Positions 40,112 to 46,204 of a stretch of 46,204 bases of DNA are shown piece after piece (the stretch's first letter is position 1; every line of letters starts with the position of its first letter). The notes below the pieces were generated by a model that had not been told where the DNA came from, ran no database searches, and was given only the letters and a program-made list of their open reading frames with translations. Position numbers and translations under genes: made by a program. Source of the DNA: an uncultured Prevotella sp. GTDB taxonomy: Bacteria > Bacteroidota > Bacteroidia > Bacteroidales > Bacteroidaceae. The stretch lies in assembly GCA_900314995.1 (NCBI GenBank), contig OMXK01000027.1:1-46204 (forward strand). The letters run 5' to 3'.

Positions 40112-40756
40112 ATGGGAAAATTCATCTTAGCAGACAATCAGGAACTGACACGATTCGCGTTGGAGAGTCTGATCCTTTCGAAAGGTGACCACGAAATCTT
40201 CAAGGTCAGCGATAAGGCAGGACTCGTGGAACGGTTGAAGGAGCATGAGAATGCAGTCGTGCTGCTCGACTACACGCTGTTCGACTTTGCCGATGAGGAT
40301 CAGCTCCTGATTGTCGCTGAGCGTTTTGCCCTGTCTCAGTGGATACTCATCAGCGACGAACTGACCCCTCAGTTCTTGCGCCGTGTCGTGTATGCCTCCC
40401 ACCAGTTCAGCATCGTCTTCAAAGACGGTCCTTTGAAGGATCTGCGCGATGCCCTCGATGCCGTAAACCGTCATACGCGCCACATCAGTCAGCGGGCGCT
40501 GGAGGTGATCATCAACCATCAGCAGGAAGAAGAAAGTCAGCCCAGTATCCTGACAGAGACAGAGACGGAGATTGTGAGAGCCATTGCCCAAGGCAAGACC
40601 ACGAAGGAGATTGCCAACGAGCGCTTCTCAAGCGTCCACACCATCACCACGCACCGCAAGAACATCTTCCGTAAACTGGGCATCAACACCGCCCACGAAG
40701 TCATCAAGTACGCCCTGCGAGCGGGGCTGGTGGATTCCTCAGAATTCTATATTTAA
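40112..40756 (+). CDS. LuxR-type response regulator with a divergent receiver
   Basis: The receiver (1-120) keeps one acidic residue of the usual pair (ILADNQE, D8, with Asn at the second position), the phospho-acceptor position D53 (LLDYTLFDF) and K104 (VFKDG). The C-terminal helix-turn-helix is clear: ILTETETEIVRAIAQGKTTKE, TITTHRKNIFRKLGI. The 214 residues are the normal length. It is a single-gene unit with promoter and strong terminator, without adjacent kinase. The orphan histidine kinase at 27934 is one possible partner; phosphorylation-independent action is another because of the missing second acidic residue. Confidence 0.87.
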   Translation: MGKFILADNQELTRFALESLILSKGDHEIFKVSDKAGLVERLKEHENAVVLLDYTLFDFADEDQLLIVAERFALSQWILISDELTPQFLRRVVYASHQFSIVFKDGPLKDLRDALDAVNRHTRHISQRALEVIINHQQEEESQPSILTETETEIVRAIAQGKTTKEIANERFSSVHTITTHRKNIFRKLGINTAHEVIKYALRAGLVDSSEFYI

Positions 40757-40763
40757 TAAAAAA

Positions 40764-40791
40764 GGTGTGAGATTTCTCTCACGCCTTTTTT
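40764..40791. terminator. Strong hairpin terminator
   Basis: GGTGTGAGA (40764-40772) pairs with TCTCACGCC (40777-40785) with one G-T wobble, followed by six T; the left side is A-rich, so it can work in both directions. The next 70 bases before the end of the minus-strand operon hold no gene. Confidence 0.8.
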
Positions 40792-40864
40792 ATATTAAGC
40801 TTTGTTTGACCTTCGGTCTAGCCTGCTTACGCTCGGCAGAGTCGATGCGAGCATCACTATACTC

Positions 40865-42097
40865 TCACTTTATCGCAGTCTTGATATCTTCCAGCAGATC
40901 GATGCCAGCTTCAAGGCCGATGCTGAGGCGTACTGTCGTGTCGAGGACAGACATCTCTGCACACTGTTCGGCGGTGAATAGTCCGAAGATTGTTGAGGCA
41001 GGATGAATAGCCAGCGACTTACGGTCAAACAGGTTCGTGGCGCGACGTATCGTCTGCAGCTTGTCGATGAAGGCCCACGCGGCTTCCTTCGATTCGAGAT
41101 CGATGGTGAAGACTGCACCAGGTAAGGGCCCGAATTGTGCCTTCGATAACTCGTAGAAAGGATTATCCTCAAGGCCCGTATAATTCACACGTTTGATCTC
41201 CGGCAATTGCTGGCACTGACGGGCGAGCCATAGCGTGGTCTCTGCCTGACGACGGAACCGGATGTCGAGTGTGTCGAGACCGAGGGTTTCCATATAGGCC
41301 ACCTGAGGTGTCATCAGCCCACCAAGATTTGTGATCAATTCTGTCTTCACACGAGCGGTAAAAGCCAGTTTCTTGCCGACGCGCTTGGTTCGGGCCTGTA
41401 GGGCAGGGGAGGGCGCCTGGCTCCAGTCAAAGCGGCCATAGTCGATGAGCAGTCCACCGAGTCCTGTGCCACCGCCAGAGATGTACTTCGTGCTCGACAC
41501 CACCTCGATATCCACGCCAAAATCGACAGCATGGAAGGCAGAGAAGGGAACGATGGTGGTATCGGCAATCAGGGGTACACCTGCCTTGTGGGCGATATCG
41601 GCTAGCTTCCGGATGTCAGCCACGAAGAGCTGCGGATTGGTGATGATCTCGAAAAATAGCGCACAGGTCTTGTCGTCGATCTGTGCCTCCACCTCCTCTG
41701 GTTTCGTGAAATCAACAAAACGCGGTTCCACGCCGAACGTGCCCAACGTGTCGCGAATCAGCGAGACGCTGTTGCCAAACAGGTGCTTCGACGCCACGAT
41801 GTTCAGGCCTGCGGCACTGACAGCCGTCAAGGCATAATGAATGGCAGTCATGCCCGTGTTGAGTGCAGTCACACTCGTCGCACCCGTAAATTGCCGCACC
41901 CGTTCCTCCAGATAGGTGGTCGTGGGATTGGCAATACGGGCATACGACGGGGCCATGGAACGACCGCAAAATGCGTCGCCCATGGCCTTGGCAGACTCAA
42001 ACTCAAACGCCGCCGTATAGTAGACGGGCATTGACAATGCCCCGTATGAGTCAGGTTTCTGATACTTTGTCGTCAGAATTTTCGTTTCGTACTGCAT
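40865..42097 (-). CDS. Cys/Met-metabolism PLP enzyme in the encapsulin operon
   Basis: The fold-type I PLP enzyme has MPVYYTAAFEFE, YARIANPTTTYLEERV, TALNTGMTAIHYAL, LIADTTIVPF and the PLP lysine K204 in SSTKYISGGGTG. It belongs to the MetB/MetC/MetY group; LLIDYGRFDWSQAP and the TKYISGGG variant point to the O-acetylhomoserine sulfhydrylase side. It could use sulfide or persulfide sulfur from the desulfurase to make homocysteine or another thiol. The start codon shares one base with the desulfurase stop (TAATG), so the two are coupled. It is only distantly similar to the MetY-type gene at 38716. It has no evident cargo extension. Precise reaction uncertain. Confidence 0.85.
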   Translation of the reverse strand: MQYETKILTTKYQKPDSYGALSMPVYYTAAFEFESAKAMGDAFCGRSMAPSYARIANPTTTYLEERVRQFTGATSVTALNTGMTAIHYALTAVSAAGLNIVASKHLFGNSVSLIRDTLGTFGVEPRFVDFTKPEEVEAQIDDKTCALFFEIITNPQLFVADIRKLADIAHKAGVPLIADTTIVPFSAFHAVDFGVDIEVVSSTKYISGGGTGLGGLLIDYGRFDWSQAPSPALQARTKRVGKKLAFTARVKTELITNLGGLMTPQVAYMETLGLDTLDIRFRRQAETTLWLARQCQQLPEIKRVNYTGLEDNPFYELSKAQFGPLPGAVFTIDLESKEAAWAFIDKLQTIRRATNLFDRKSLAIHPASTIFGLFTAEQCAEMSVLDTTVRLSIGLEAGIDLLEDIKTAIK

Positions 42098-43692
42098 TAT
42101 CGTCCTATGATTTTCTTAACTGCGATGACGAGTTTGTCTACATCCTCGCGGGTATTATAGAGCGCAAAGGTCGGGCGTACACTCATCTCATAGCCTAGGG
42201 CGCGCAAGGCAGGCTGGGCACAGTGATGACCGGCACGTACGGCGATACCTTCTTTATCGAGCAATGTACCGACTTCTGGCACAGGGATGCCATCGAGCAC
42301 GAAACTCACGACTGACACACGGTTCTTGGGATTGCCGATAAGCGTCAGACCAGGAATCTGGCCAAGCTGTTCTCGTGCATACTCCGTCAGCTGATGCTCG
42401 TGATGCTCAATATTGCGAATCCCCAGATGACTCACGTAATCGAGTGCTGCACCCAGTCCGATGGCATCAGCCACGTTGGGTGTGCCAGCCTCGAAACGGG
42501 CAGGCGGCACATTATACTCCGTGCGCTCGATGGTCACATCCTTGATCATGTTACCGCCACCCTGCCAGGGCTGCATCTTATCCAAGAGTTCCTTGCGACC
42601 ATACACCACTCCGATGCCATTAGGCCCGTAGATCTTATGACCACTGAACACAAAGAAATCGGCACCAAGGGCCTGCACATCTACAGGCGTGTGGGCTATC
42701 GACTGTGCCCCGTCAATCAGCACGGGAATCTGGTGTGAGTGGGCGATGTCGATGATACGTCGCACATCGTTGATAGTGCCGAAAGTATTGTTGACATGAC
42801 CCACACTGACGAAACGAGTTCGAGGCGTGATGAGCCGTTCCAGTTCTGAGAGGATGAGGTCGCCATTCTGATCCGTAGGGATAGCTCGCAATGTAGCACC
42901 ACGTTCCTGAGCAACACGCTGCCAAGGTACGATATTGGCATGATGGTCGAGCTCAGAGACGATGACTTCATCACCAGGTGTCAGGAACTGCCTACCGTAT
43001 GTCTGTGCCACGAGGTTGATGCCCTCTGTGGTTCCACGTACAAAGATGATTTCCTCGCTGGTGGCGGCATTGATGAACCGCTGCACCTTTTCGCGTGCCT
43101 CCTCATAGGCATCCGTCGCACGGGCAGCCAGCGTGTGGGCACCACGATGGATGTTCGAGTTGTACGTACGATAGTAGTCTGAAATCTTGTCGATGACCTG
43201 ATTCGGCTTCTGGGTCGTAGCACCATTATCCAACCACACGAGGTCGTGGCCGTTTACCTTCTGATTAAGCACGGGGAAGTCTTTCTTGATCTGCTCAGAG
43301 TTCAGCGTGTCCGCCTCCTCGTAGTGCAGGTCGCGCAGCTTCTGCGTCTCGGGGATGCCGATGCCGAAGCCGTCTTCATGAGGAATGGTCTTCGTCTGAG
43401 CATCTGTATCTCCGAGGTAAGGAAGTTCGCCGTAGCCACTGCCTCCAGCCAGAAGCTGTCTGAATCCTGCTTCCAGCTCGCTGAGGTTCAGTTGCATTCC
43501 CGAACTTCGTTCGCCTACCCGTAGCCTTTCGTCAGGCAGTATTGCCTTCCGCATTCCCGAGCTATGCTCGCCTACCCGTCGCCTTTCAGCCTGCAGTTCC
43601 TCAGGGCAGTATTTTTGTGCGATTTCCTTCAGCATAGCCAGCGATCCGCCGTCCTGTGCAGGGAAACTATTTAGTTCTGATATATTGATCAT
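42097..43692 (-). CDS. SufS-type cysteine desulfurase with N-terminal encapsulin cargo extension
   Basis: Residues about 131-531 are a complete group II cysteine desulfurase: WLDNGATTQKPNQVID, IHRGAHTLA, PLP lysine K353 in FVFSGHKIYGPNG and active Cys 491 in VRAGHHCAQPALRALG. It takes sulfur from cysteine as a persulfide, releasing alanine. The first 130 residues are extra: low-complexity, Gly/Ser/Glu/Arg rich, with a 19-residue tandem repeat (RRVGEHSSGM, LRVGERSSGM) and short helices LSELEAGFRQLLAGG. In Family 2 encapsulin systems such disordered N-terminal extensions on desulfurases direct loading into the shell. The gene starts directly after the stop of the encapsulin gene (TAAATG), fully supporting that role. 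Confidence 0.92.
   Translation of the reverse strand: MINISELNSFPAQDGGSLAMLKEIAQKYCPEELQAERRRVGEHSSGMRKAILPDERLRVGERSSGMQLNLSELEAGFRQLLAGGSGYGELPYLGDTDAQTKTIPHEDGFGIGIPETQKLRDLHYEEADTLNSEQIKKDFPVLNQKVNGHDLVWLDNGATTQKPNQVIDKISDYYRTYNSNIHRGAHTLAARATDAYEEAREKVQRFINAATSEEIIFVRGTTEGINLVAQTYGRQFLTPGDEVIVSELDHHANIVPWQRVAQERGATLRAIPTDQNGDLILSELERLITPRTRFVSVGHVNNTFGTINDVRRIIDIAHSHQIPVLIDGAQSIAHTPVDVQALGADFFVFSGHKIYGPNGIGVVYGRKELLDKMQPWQGGGNMIKDVTIERTEYNVPPARFEAGTPNVADAIGLGAALDYVSHLGIRNIEHHEHQLTEYAREQLGQIPGLTLIGNPKNRVSVVSFVLDGIPVPEVGTLLDKEGIAVRAGHHCAQPALRALGYEMSVRPTFALYNTREDVDKLVIAVKKIIGR
43494..43595 (-). repeat. In-frame repeated palindromic element inside the desulfurase gene
   Basis: Two 45-base units (43494-43538 and 43551-43595) are similar over most of their length, each starting GCATTCCCGA on the plus strand and containing a small palindrome (CGAACTTCGTTCG; CGAGCTATGCTCG). 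The period is 57 bases, exactly 19 codons, so they are translated. They look like a palindromic repeat that inserted or expanded in the cargo-loading segment. Confidence 0.75.
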
Positions 43693-45132
43693 TTATTTCT
43701 CAACTTTGTTTCTATGCTGGTAGTCATGATAATAGCCTACCTCTACATTCTCGAGTACGGCGATGGCATCGTCGGTAAGGGCTGCCAGCGAGAAGTATTT
43801 CGTGAGCAGATAAGATGCCACACCAAACTTATCAAGACCCATCAAGCGGGCAGAGAGCGATGGTGCGATTTCACCTGGGATACCGCTCTGATGCAAGCCG
43901 ATGACACCTTGGTTCTGTTCGCCTGTACGCACAAGGATAATCTTCGTGGTACCAACGCCGCGACCTGTCAGATACTGTCCTTCCACTTCTACTTTGTCTG
44001 ATGGAATCAGGGGTACACCGCGCCACAGAATGACCTTCGTACCAAAGAGGTCAGTAGTTACAGGCGGCACGCCTCGCCAGGTACATTCACGCTCGAAGGC
44101 AGCGATGGCACGAGGGTTGGCGATGAAGAAGGCTGGCTCCTTCCATACCAGTGACAGCAGCTCGTCGAGGTCGTCGGGTGTAGGTGCACCATAGCGTGTG
44201 GTGATGCGGTAAGCAGGGTTGGCTGCGGCCAGCAGACCGAACTTCTTGTTGTTGATGAGTTCCCACTCCTGGCGCTCCTTGATGCTCTCGATGCTGAGGC
44301 GCAGCTGCTCCTCGAGCTGGTTGTAGGGATTATTGTAGAGGTCGCTTACACGGGTATGCACACGGACTACTGTCTGCAGCGTATTCAGAGAGTATTCCGT
44401 AGGATTCTCCTCGTAGTCGATATAGGTTTCGGGGATGATGTTGTCTTCCTCGTGACCGCTCACCAGGTCGATATGTTTCTCGCCGTTGTCGTTCACTGAT
44501 GCCTTCAGGCGCAACTGCTTGTCGACGGCCTTGTTGAATGTCTCGCGGAAGTCGGGAACCTCCTTGATGAACTTGATGAGTTCCTTCAGTTTCAGGCCGA
44601 GGAATACCGTAGGCGTGATAGCGCGCACGGAGACGGTCGATTCCTGCTCGTCGAGCAGATCAGCCTCACCGAAGTATTCGCCGTCGCCCAGAAGTGCTAT
44701 CCGTAAATCCTCACCGTGTGAGCCTTTGCTGATGACTTCGGCCTGTCCGCTGGCCACGATGAAGAAACGCTGCTTGTCCTTACCCTCCTCGACGAAGAAC
44801 TTGTCCACGTCGATCTCCTTTGCTTCAAATGAGTTCACCAAGCGATTCAGGATCTCGTCATCAAACTCAGAGAACAGTGGGATAGCCTTCAGGTTCTTGG
44901 CTGTAAACGACGGCACGCCATTTACGTACTGAATGGGCAGGCGATCGTTCTTTCGGAGCTCCACCTTTGTGCGGTTCACGCGGAAGGTGCCGCCGCTGAC
45001 CTGTACCCATGGTAACAGTTTCAGGAGCAGTCGAGGAGTGATACTGCCCATCTGTGGGGCTGTCTTGGTGGTTGTTGCCAGTCTCCTGGCGGTAGCAGTG
45101 GTCACACTGCGCTGTAAATTAGAATCTGCCAT
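43693..45132 (-). CDS. Family 2B encapsulin shell protein with cyclic-nucleotide-binding-like insert
   Basis: The 479 residues are not a CRP regulator: there is no helix-turn-helix. Residues 30-80 and 235-479 carry the HK97-like shell protein of Family 2 (SrpI-like) encapsulins: DLYNNPYNQLEEQLRLSIES, PTPDDLDELLSLVWKEPAFF, TTDLFGTKVILWRGVPLIPS, GVIGLHQSGIPGEIAPSLSA and GLDKFGVASYLLTKYFSLAA. Between them (about 85-205) is a cNMP-binding-type beta-roll (IPLFSEFDDEILNRLV, GEYFGEADLLDEQESTVSV), the feature that defines subfamily 2B. The Arg that normally holds the cyclic phosphate is not seen after GEADLL, so nucleotide binding is doubtful. Many copies should assemble into a protein shell around the desulfurase encoded next. 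It is preceded by TusA-like and DsrE-like genes. Confidence 0.92.
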   Translation of the reverse strand: MADSNLQRSVTTATARRLATTTKTAPQMGSITPRLLLKLLPWVQVSGGTFRVNRTKVELRKNDRLPIQYVNGVPSFTAKNLKAIPLFSEFDDEILNRLVNSFEAKEIDVDKFFVEEGKDKQRFFIVASGQAEVISKGSHGEDLRIALLGDGEYFGEADLLDEQESTVSVRAITPTVFLGLKLKELIKFIKEVPDFRETFNKAVDKQLRLKASVNDNGEKHIDLVSGHEEDNIIPETYIDYEENPTEYSLNTLQTVVRVHTRVSDLYNNPYNQLEEQLRLSIESIKERQEWELINNKKFGLLAAANPAYRITTRYGAPTPDDLDELLSLVWKEPAFFIANPRAIAAFERECTWRGVPPVTTDLFGTKVILWRGVPLIPSDKVEVEGQYLTGRGVGTTKIILVRTGEQNQGVIGLHQSGIPGEIAPSLSARLMGLDKFGVASYLLTKYFSLAALTDDAIAVLENVEVGYYHDYQHRNKVEK

Positions 45133-45170
45133 AATCGTTTGAGTTTTTAATGTTATACATATTTACCTTT

Positions 45171-45395
45171 TTACTTTTTAATCGTTACCTTGTGTGTGGT
45201 TCCCTCCACATGCTCTACTGAGAGCACATTGTATCCCTGTTCCTTCGCGTTGCGGGGTACGTTGTCGAGGGGTTCGCCTTCAGCGAGTAGCACTTCGAGG
45301 ATGTCGCCCGGCTGTAGCTTTGACAGCTCAATCTTTGTTTTTACGAAGGTCATCGGGCAGTGTTCCTTCGTAATGTCTAATACTTTTGTTGCCAT
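45171..45395 (-). CDS. TusA/SirA-like sulfur carrier protein
   Basis: The start is ATG 45395; a TTG three codons earlier is less likely. The 74-residue protein has the TusA hallmark CPMTFVKTK, with the sulfur-accepting Cys 13, and the fold pattern VLDITKEHCP, LQPGDILEVLLAEG, VEHVEGTTHKVTIKK. TusA-like proteins accept persulfide sulfur from cysteine desulfurases and pass it on, so a role as partner of the encapsulated SufS is likely. It is 38 bases before the encapsulin gene in the same operon. Confidence 0.92.
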   Translation of the reverse strand: MATKVLDITKEHCPMTFVKTKIELSKLQPGDILEVLLAEGEPLDNVPRNAKEQGYNVLSVEHVEGTTHKVTIKK

Positions 45396-45492
45396 AATAT
45401 TCAATCTTTAATGTTCAATGGAAAATGGTCCGCTCGCCCAAAGGGCGCTTGCTACCAACGGGACGCAAGAATGTTCAATGTTCAATGGTCAA

Positions 45493-45972
45493 TCAAATAA
45501 ACAACGTTTGTCCACCTTCCGAGAGATTCAGGAACGTAGCCACGCCGAGCACGTCCTTCACCTCGGGAATAAAGTCCTCCTTCTTCAGGCCGAGCACGTG
45601 CATGGCCATCTCGCAGGCATAAAGGTTGATGCCGAGCGCCTTGGCTGCCTCTACCAGTTCCTCGAGGGTTGCCACATTGTTCTTACGCATCAGGTAGCGG
45701 AAGATCCTGGGGCCTGCACCGAGGAAGTTGAAACGGCTTGTGGGTGTCACTTTCAGTCCACCCATCATGAAACCGAAAATCTTCGTCAGCCAGTTGCCAC
45801 CCGTAAACGAGCGTCCCTGCTTCTGCTTGATGGCGTCGAGCCCCCAGAAGGTAAAGAAGATATTCACTTCATACCCCACCGCTGCCGCGCCCGTACCTAA
45901 TGTAAATACTGCCGTCAGTTTGTCGAAATCGCCACTGAAGGCGATGATGCTAAGTTTCTTGTTTTCTGCCAT
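45493..45972 (-). CDS. DsrE-like (DsrE2/DrsE family) sulfur-transfer protein
   Basis: The promoter box at 45998 places the start at ATG 45972 (159 residues), not at the further upstream in-frame ATG. The family pattern is LSIIAFSGDFDKLTAVFTL, AAAVGYEVNIFFTFWGL, then INLYACEMAMHVLGL with conserved Cys 120 and EVKDVLGVATFLNL at the end. DsrE2-type proteins are membrane-associated or soluble sulfur-transfer partners of TusA. It is first in the operon; 97 bases before the TusA-like gene contain short repeats of ATGTTCAATG but no gene. Confidence 0.87.
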   Translation of the reverse strand: MAENKKLSIIAFSGDFDKLTAVFTLGTGAAAVGYEVNIFFTFWGLDAIKQKQGRSFTGGNWLTKIFGFMMGGLKVTPTSRFNFLGAGPRIFRYLMRKNNVATLEELVEAAKALGINLYACEMAMHVLGLKKEDFIPEVKDVLGVATFLNLSEGGQTLFI

Positions 45973-45997
45973 AAAAAAATACGTTTGAGTCTGGGTG

Positions 45998-46005
45998 CAA
46001 AGGTA
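45998..46005 (-). promoter_or_regulatory. Promoter -7 box for the encapsulin/sulfur operon
   Basis: The minus strand reads TACCTTTG followed by CACCC, 25 bases before the ATG at 45972. It would drive the five-gene operon down to 40865. Confidence 0.7.
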
Positions 46006-46083
46006 CGGCGGTTTTGCCACTCCGACAATCGCCTGATTGTGGCATTTTGCCTACCAATTGTTTGGTATAAGCGGATTTTTTAC

Positions 46084-46091
46084 TATCTTTG
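46084..46091 (+). promoter_or_regulatory. Promoter -7 box for the pepD-like gene
   Basis: TATCTTTG followed by CAGC, 22 bases before the ATG at 46114. Confidence 0.7.
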
Positions 46092-46113
46092 CAGCAAAAA
46101 ACAGTATAGAATT

Positions 46114-46204
46114 ATGAAACAGCCCACTCCCGAACGCGTTTTGAGTATCTTCAGTGAACTCAACCGAATCCCACGCCCGTCGCATCATGAAGAGCGCGTG
46201 GCCG
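46114..46204 (+). CDS. Aminoacyl-histidine dipeptidase (PepD-like), 5' part only
   Basis: Only the first 30 codons are inside the window. PERVLSIFSELNRIPRPSHHEE closely matches the N-terminus of PepD-type M20 dipeptidases (F-x-x-L-x-x-I-P-R-P-S-x-H-E-E), which split Xaa-His and other dipeptides in the cytoplasm. The metal-binding residues lie beyond the window edge. Confidence 0.75.
   Translation, partial: MKQPTPERVLSIFSELNRIPRPSHHEERVA

Noticed and set aside
43693-45132. CRP/FNR transcription factor
   Set aside because: A cNMP-type roll is present but no DNA-binding helix-turn-helix; the remainder fits an encapsulin shell.
45405-45492. Short repeats of ATGTTCAATG as a regulatory array
   Set aside because: The copies are irregular and lie between two operon genes; nothing links them to a binding protein.

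Overview
The window reads as chromosomal DNA of a Bacteroidales bacterium, most likely Prevotella or a close relative. The evidence is the repeated Bacteroidetes-type promoter (TTTG, about 19-20 bases, then TAnnTTTG) in front of most transcription units, the lack of strong Shine-Dalgarno sequences, SusC/SusD-type outer-membrane proteins, a BspA-like leucine-rich surface protein, many lipoproteins and a Family 2 encapsulin. I see no rRNA, tRNA, transposase or phage gene.

Left end (1-7.4 kb): a short CRISPR array of four repeats without cas genes, a frameshifted hypothetical gene, a DUF5686-like outer-membrane protein, a PAP2/class A acid phosphatase lipoprotein coupled to a hemolysin III-family membrane protein, and a LuxR/NarL response regulator. 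A 450-base gap after the regulator holds a terminator, a strong promoter and a stretch able to fold into a long two-step stem with its own terminator, a candidate structured RNA.

Centre (7.4-27.9 kb): a same-strand, visibly more AT-rich cluster that looks like a Ser/Thr-phosphorylation signalling island. It encodes a stand-alone LytTR DNA-binding protein, two FHA proteins with zinc ribbons, a secreted caspase-like protease, a PP2C phosphatase and two paralogous transmembrane Ser/Thr kinases. The extracytoplasmic part of the first kinase is a GH26-like domain whose catalytic glutamates appear lost. That of the second ends in the carboxypeptidase-regulatory-like domain normally found on TonB receptors. 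Then come membrane proteins, lipoproteins (one with a degenerate caspase-like core), a Sel1-repeat lipoprotein, a 1291-residue BspA-type LRR/MBG surface protein and a WG-repeat gene broken by an in-frame TGA. Two transcription units of the cluster start from near-identical 87-base promoter blocks, each with two direct repeats exactly 21 bases apart. That geometry suits a LytTR regulator, so the first gene may control both.

Right of centre (27.9-36.4 kb): a TPR histidine kinase (minus strand), then an acetyl/succinyl-CoA transferase, a SusC/SusD pair and a papain-like lipoprotein protease packed with gaps of 4 bases or overlaps, ending in a bidirectional terminator.

Right end (36.4-46.2 kb): cysS, an Lrp/AsnC regulator divergent from a MetY-type sulfhydrylase, a second LuxR-type regulator, then a minus-strand sulfur operon: DsrE-like protein, TusA-like sulfur carrier, Family 2B encapsulin shell with a cyclic-nucleotide-binding-like insert, a SufS cysteine desulfurase with a 130-residue N-terminal extension (the expected cargo-loading segment) and a second Cys/Met-metabolism PLP enzyme. 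The window ends in the first 30 codons of a pepD-like dipeptidase.

The two most unusual systems are the kinase/PP2C/FHA/caspase cluster with its pseudo-GH26 receptor kinase, and the encapsulin-centred sulfur operon. All family calls come from reading motifs by eye; no database search was run.
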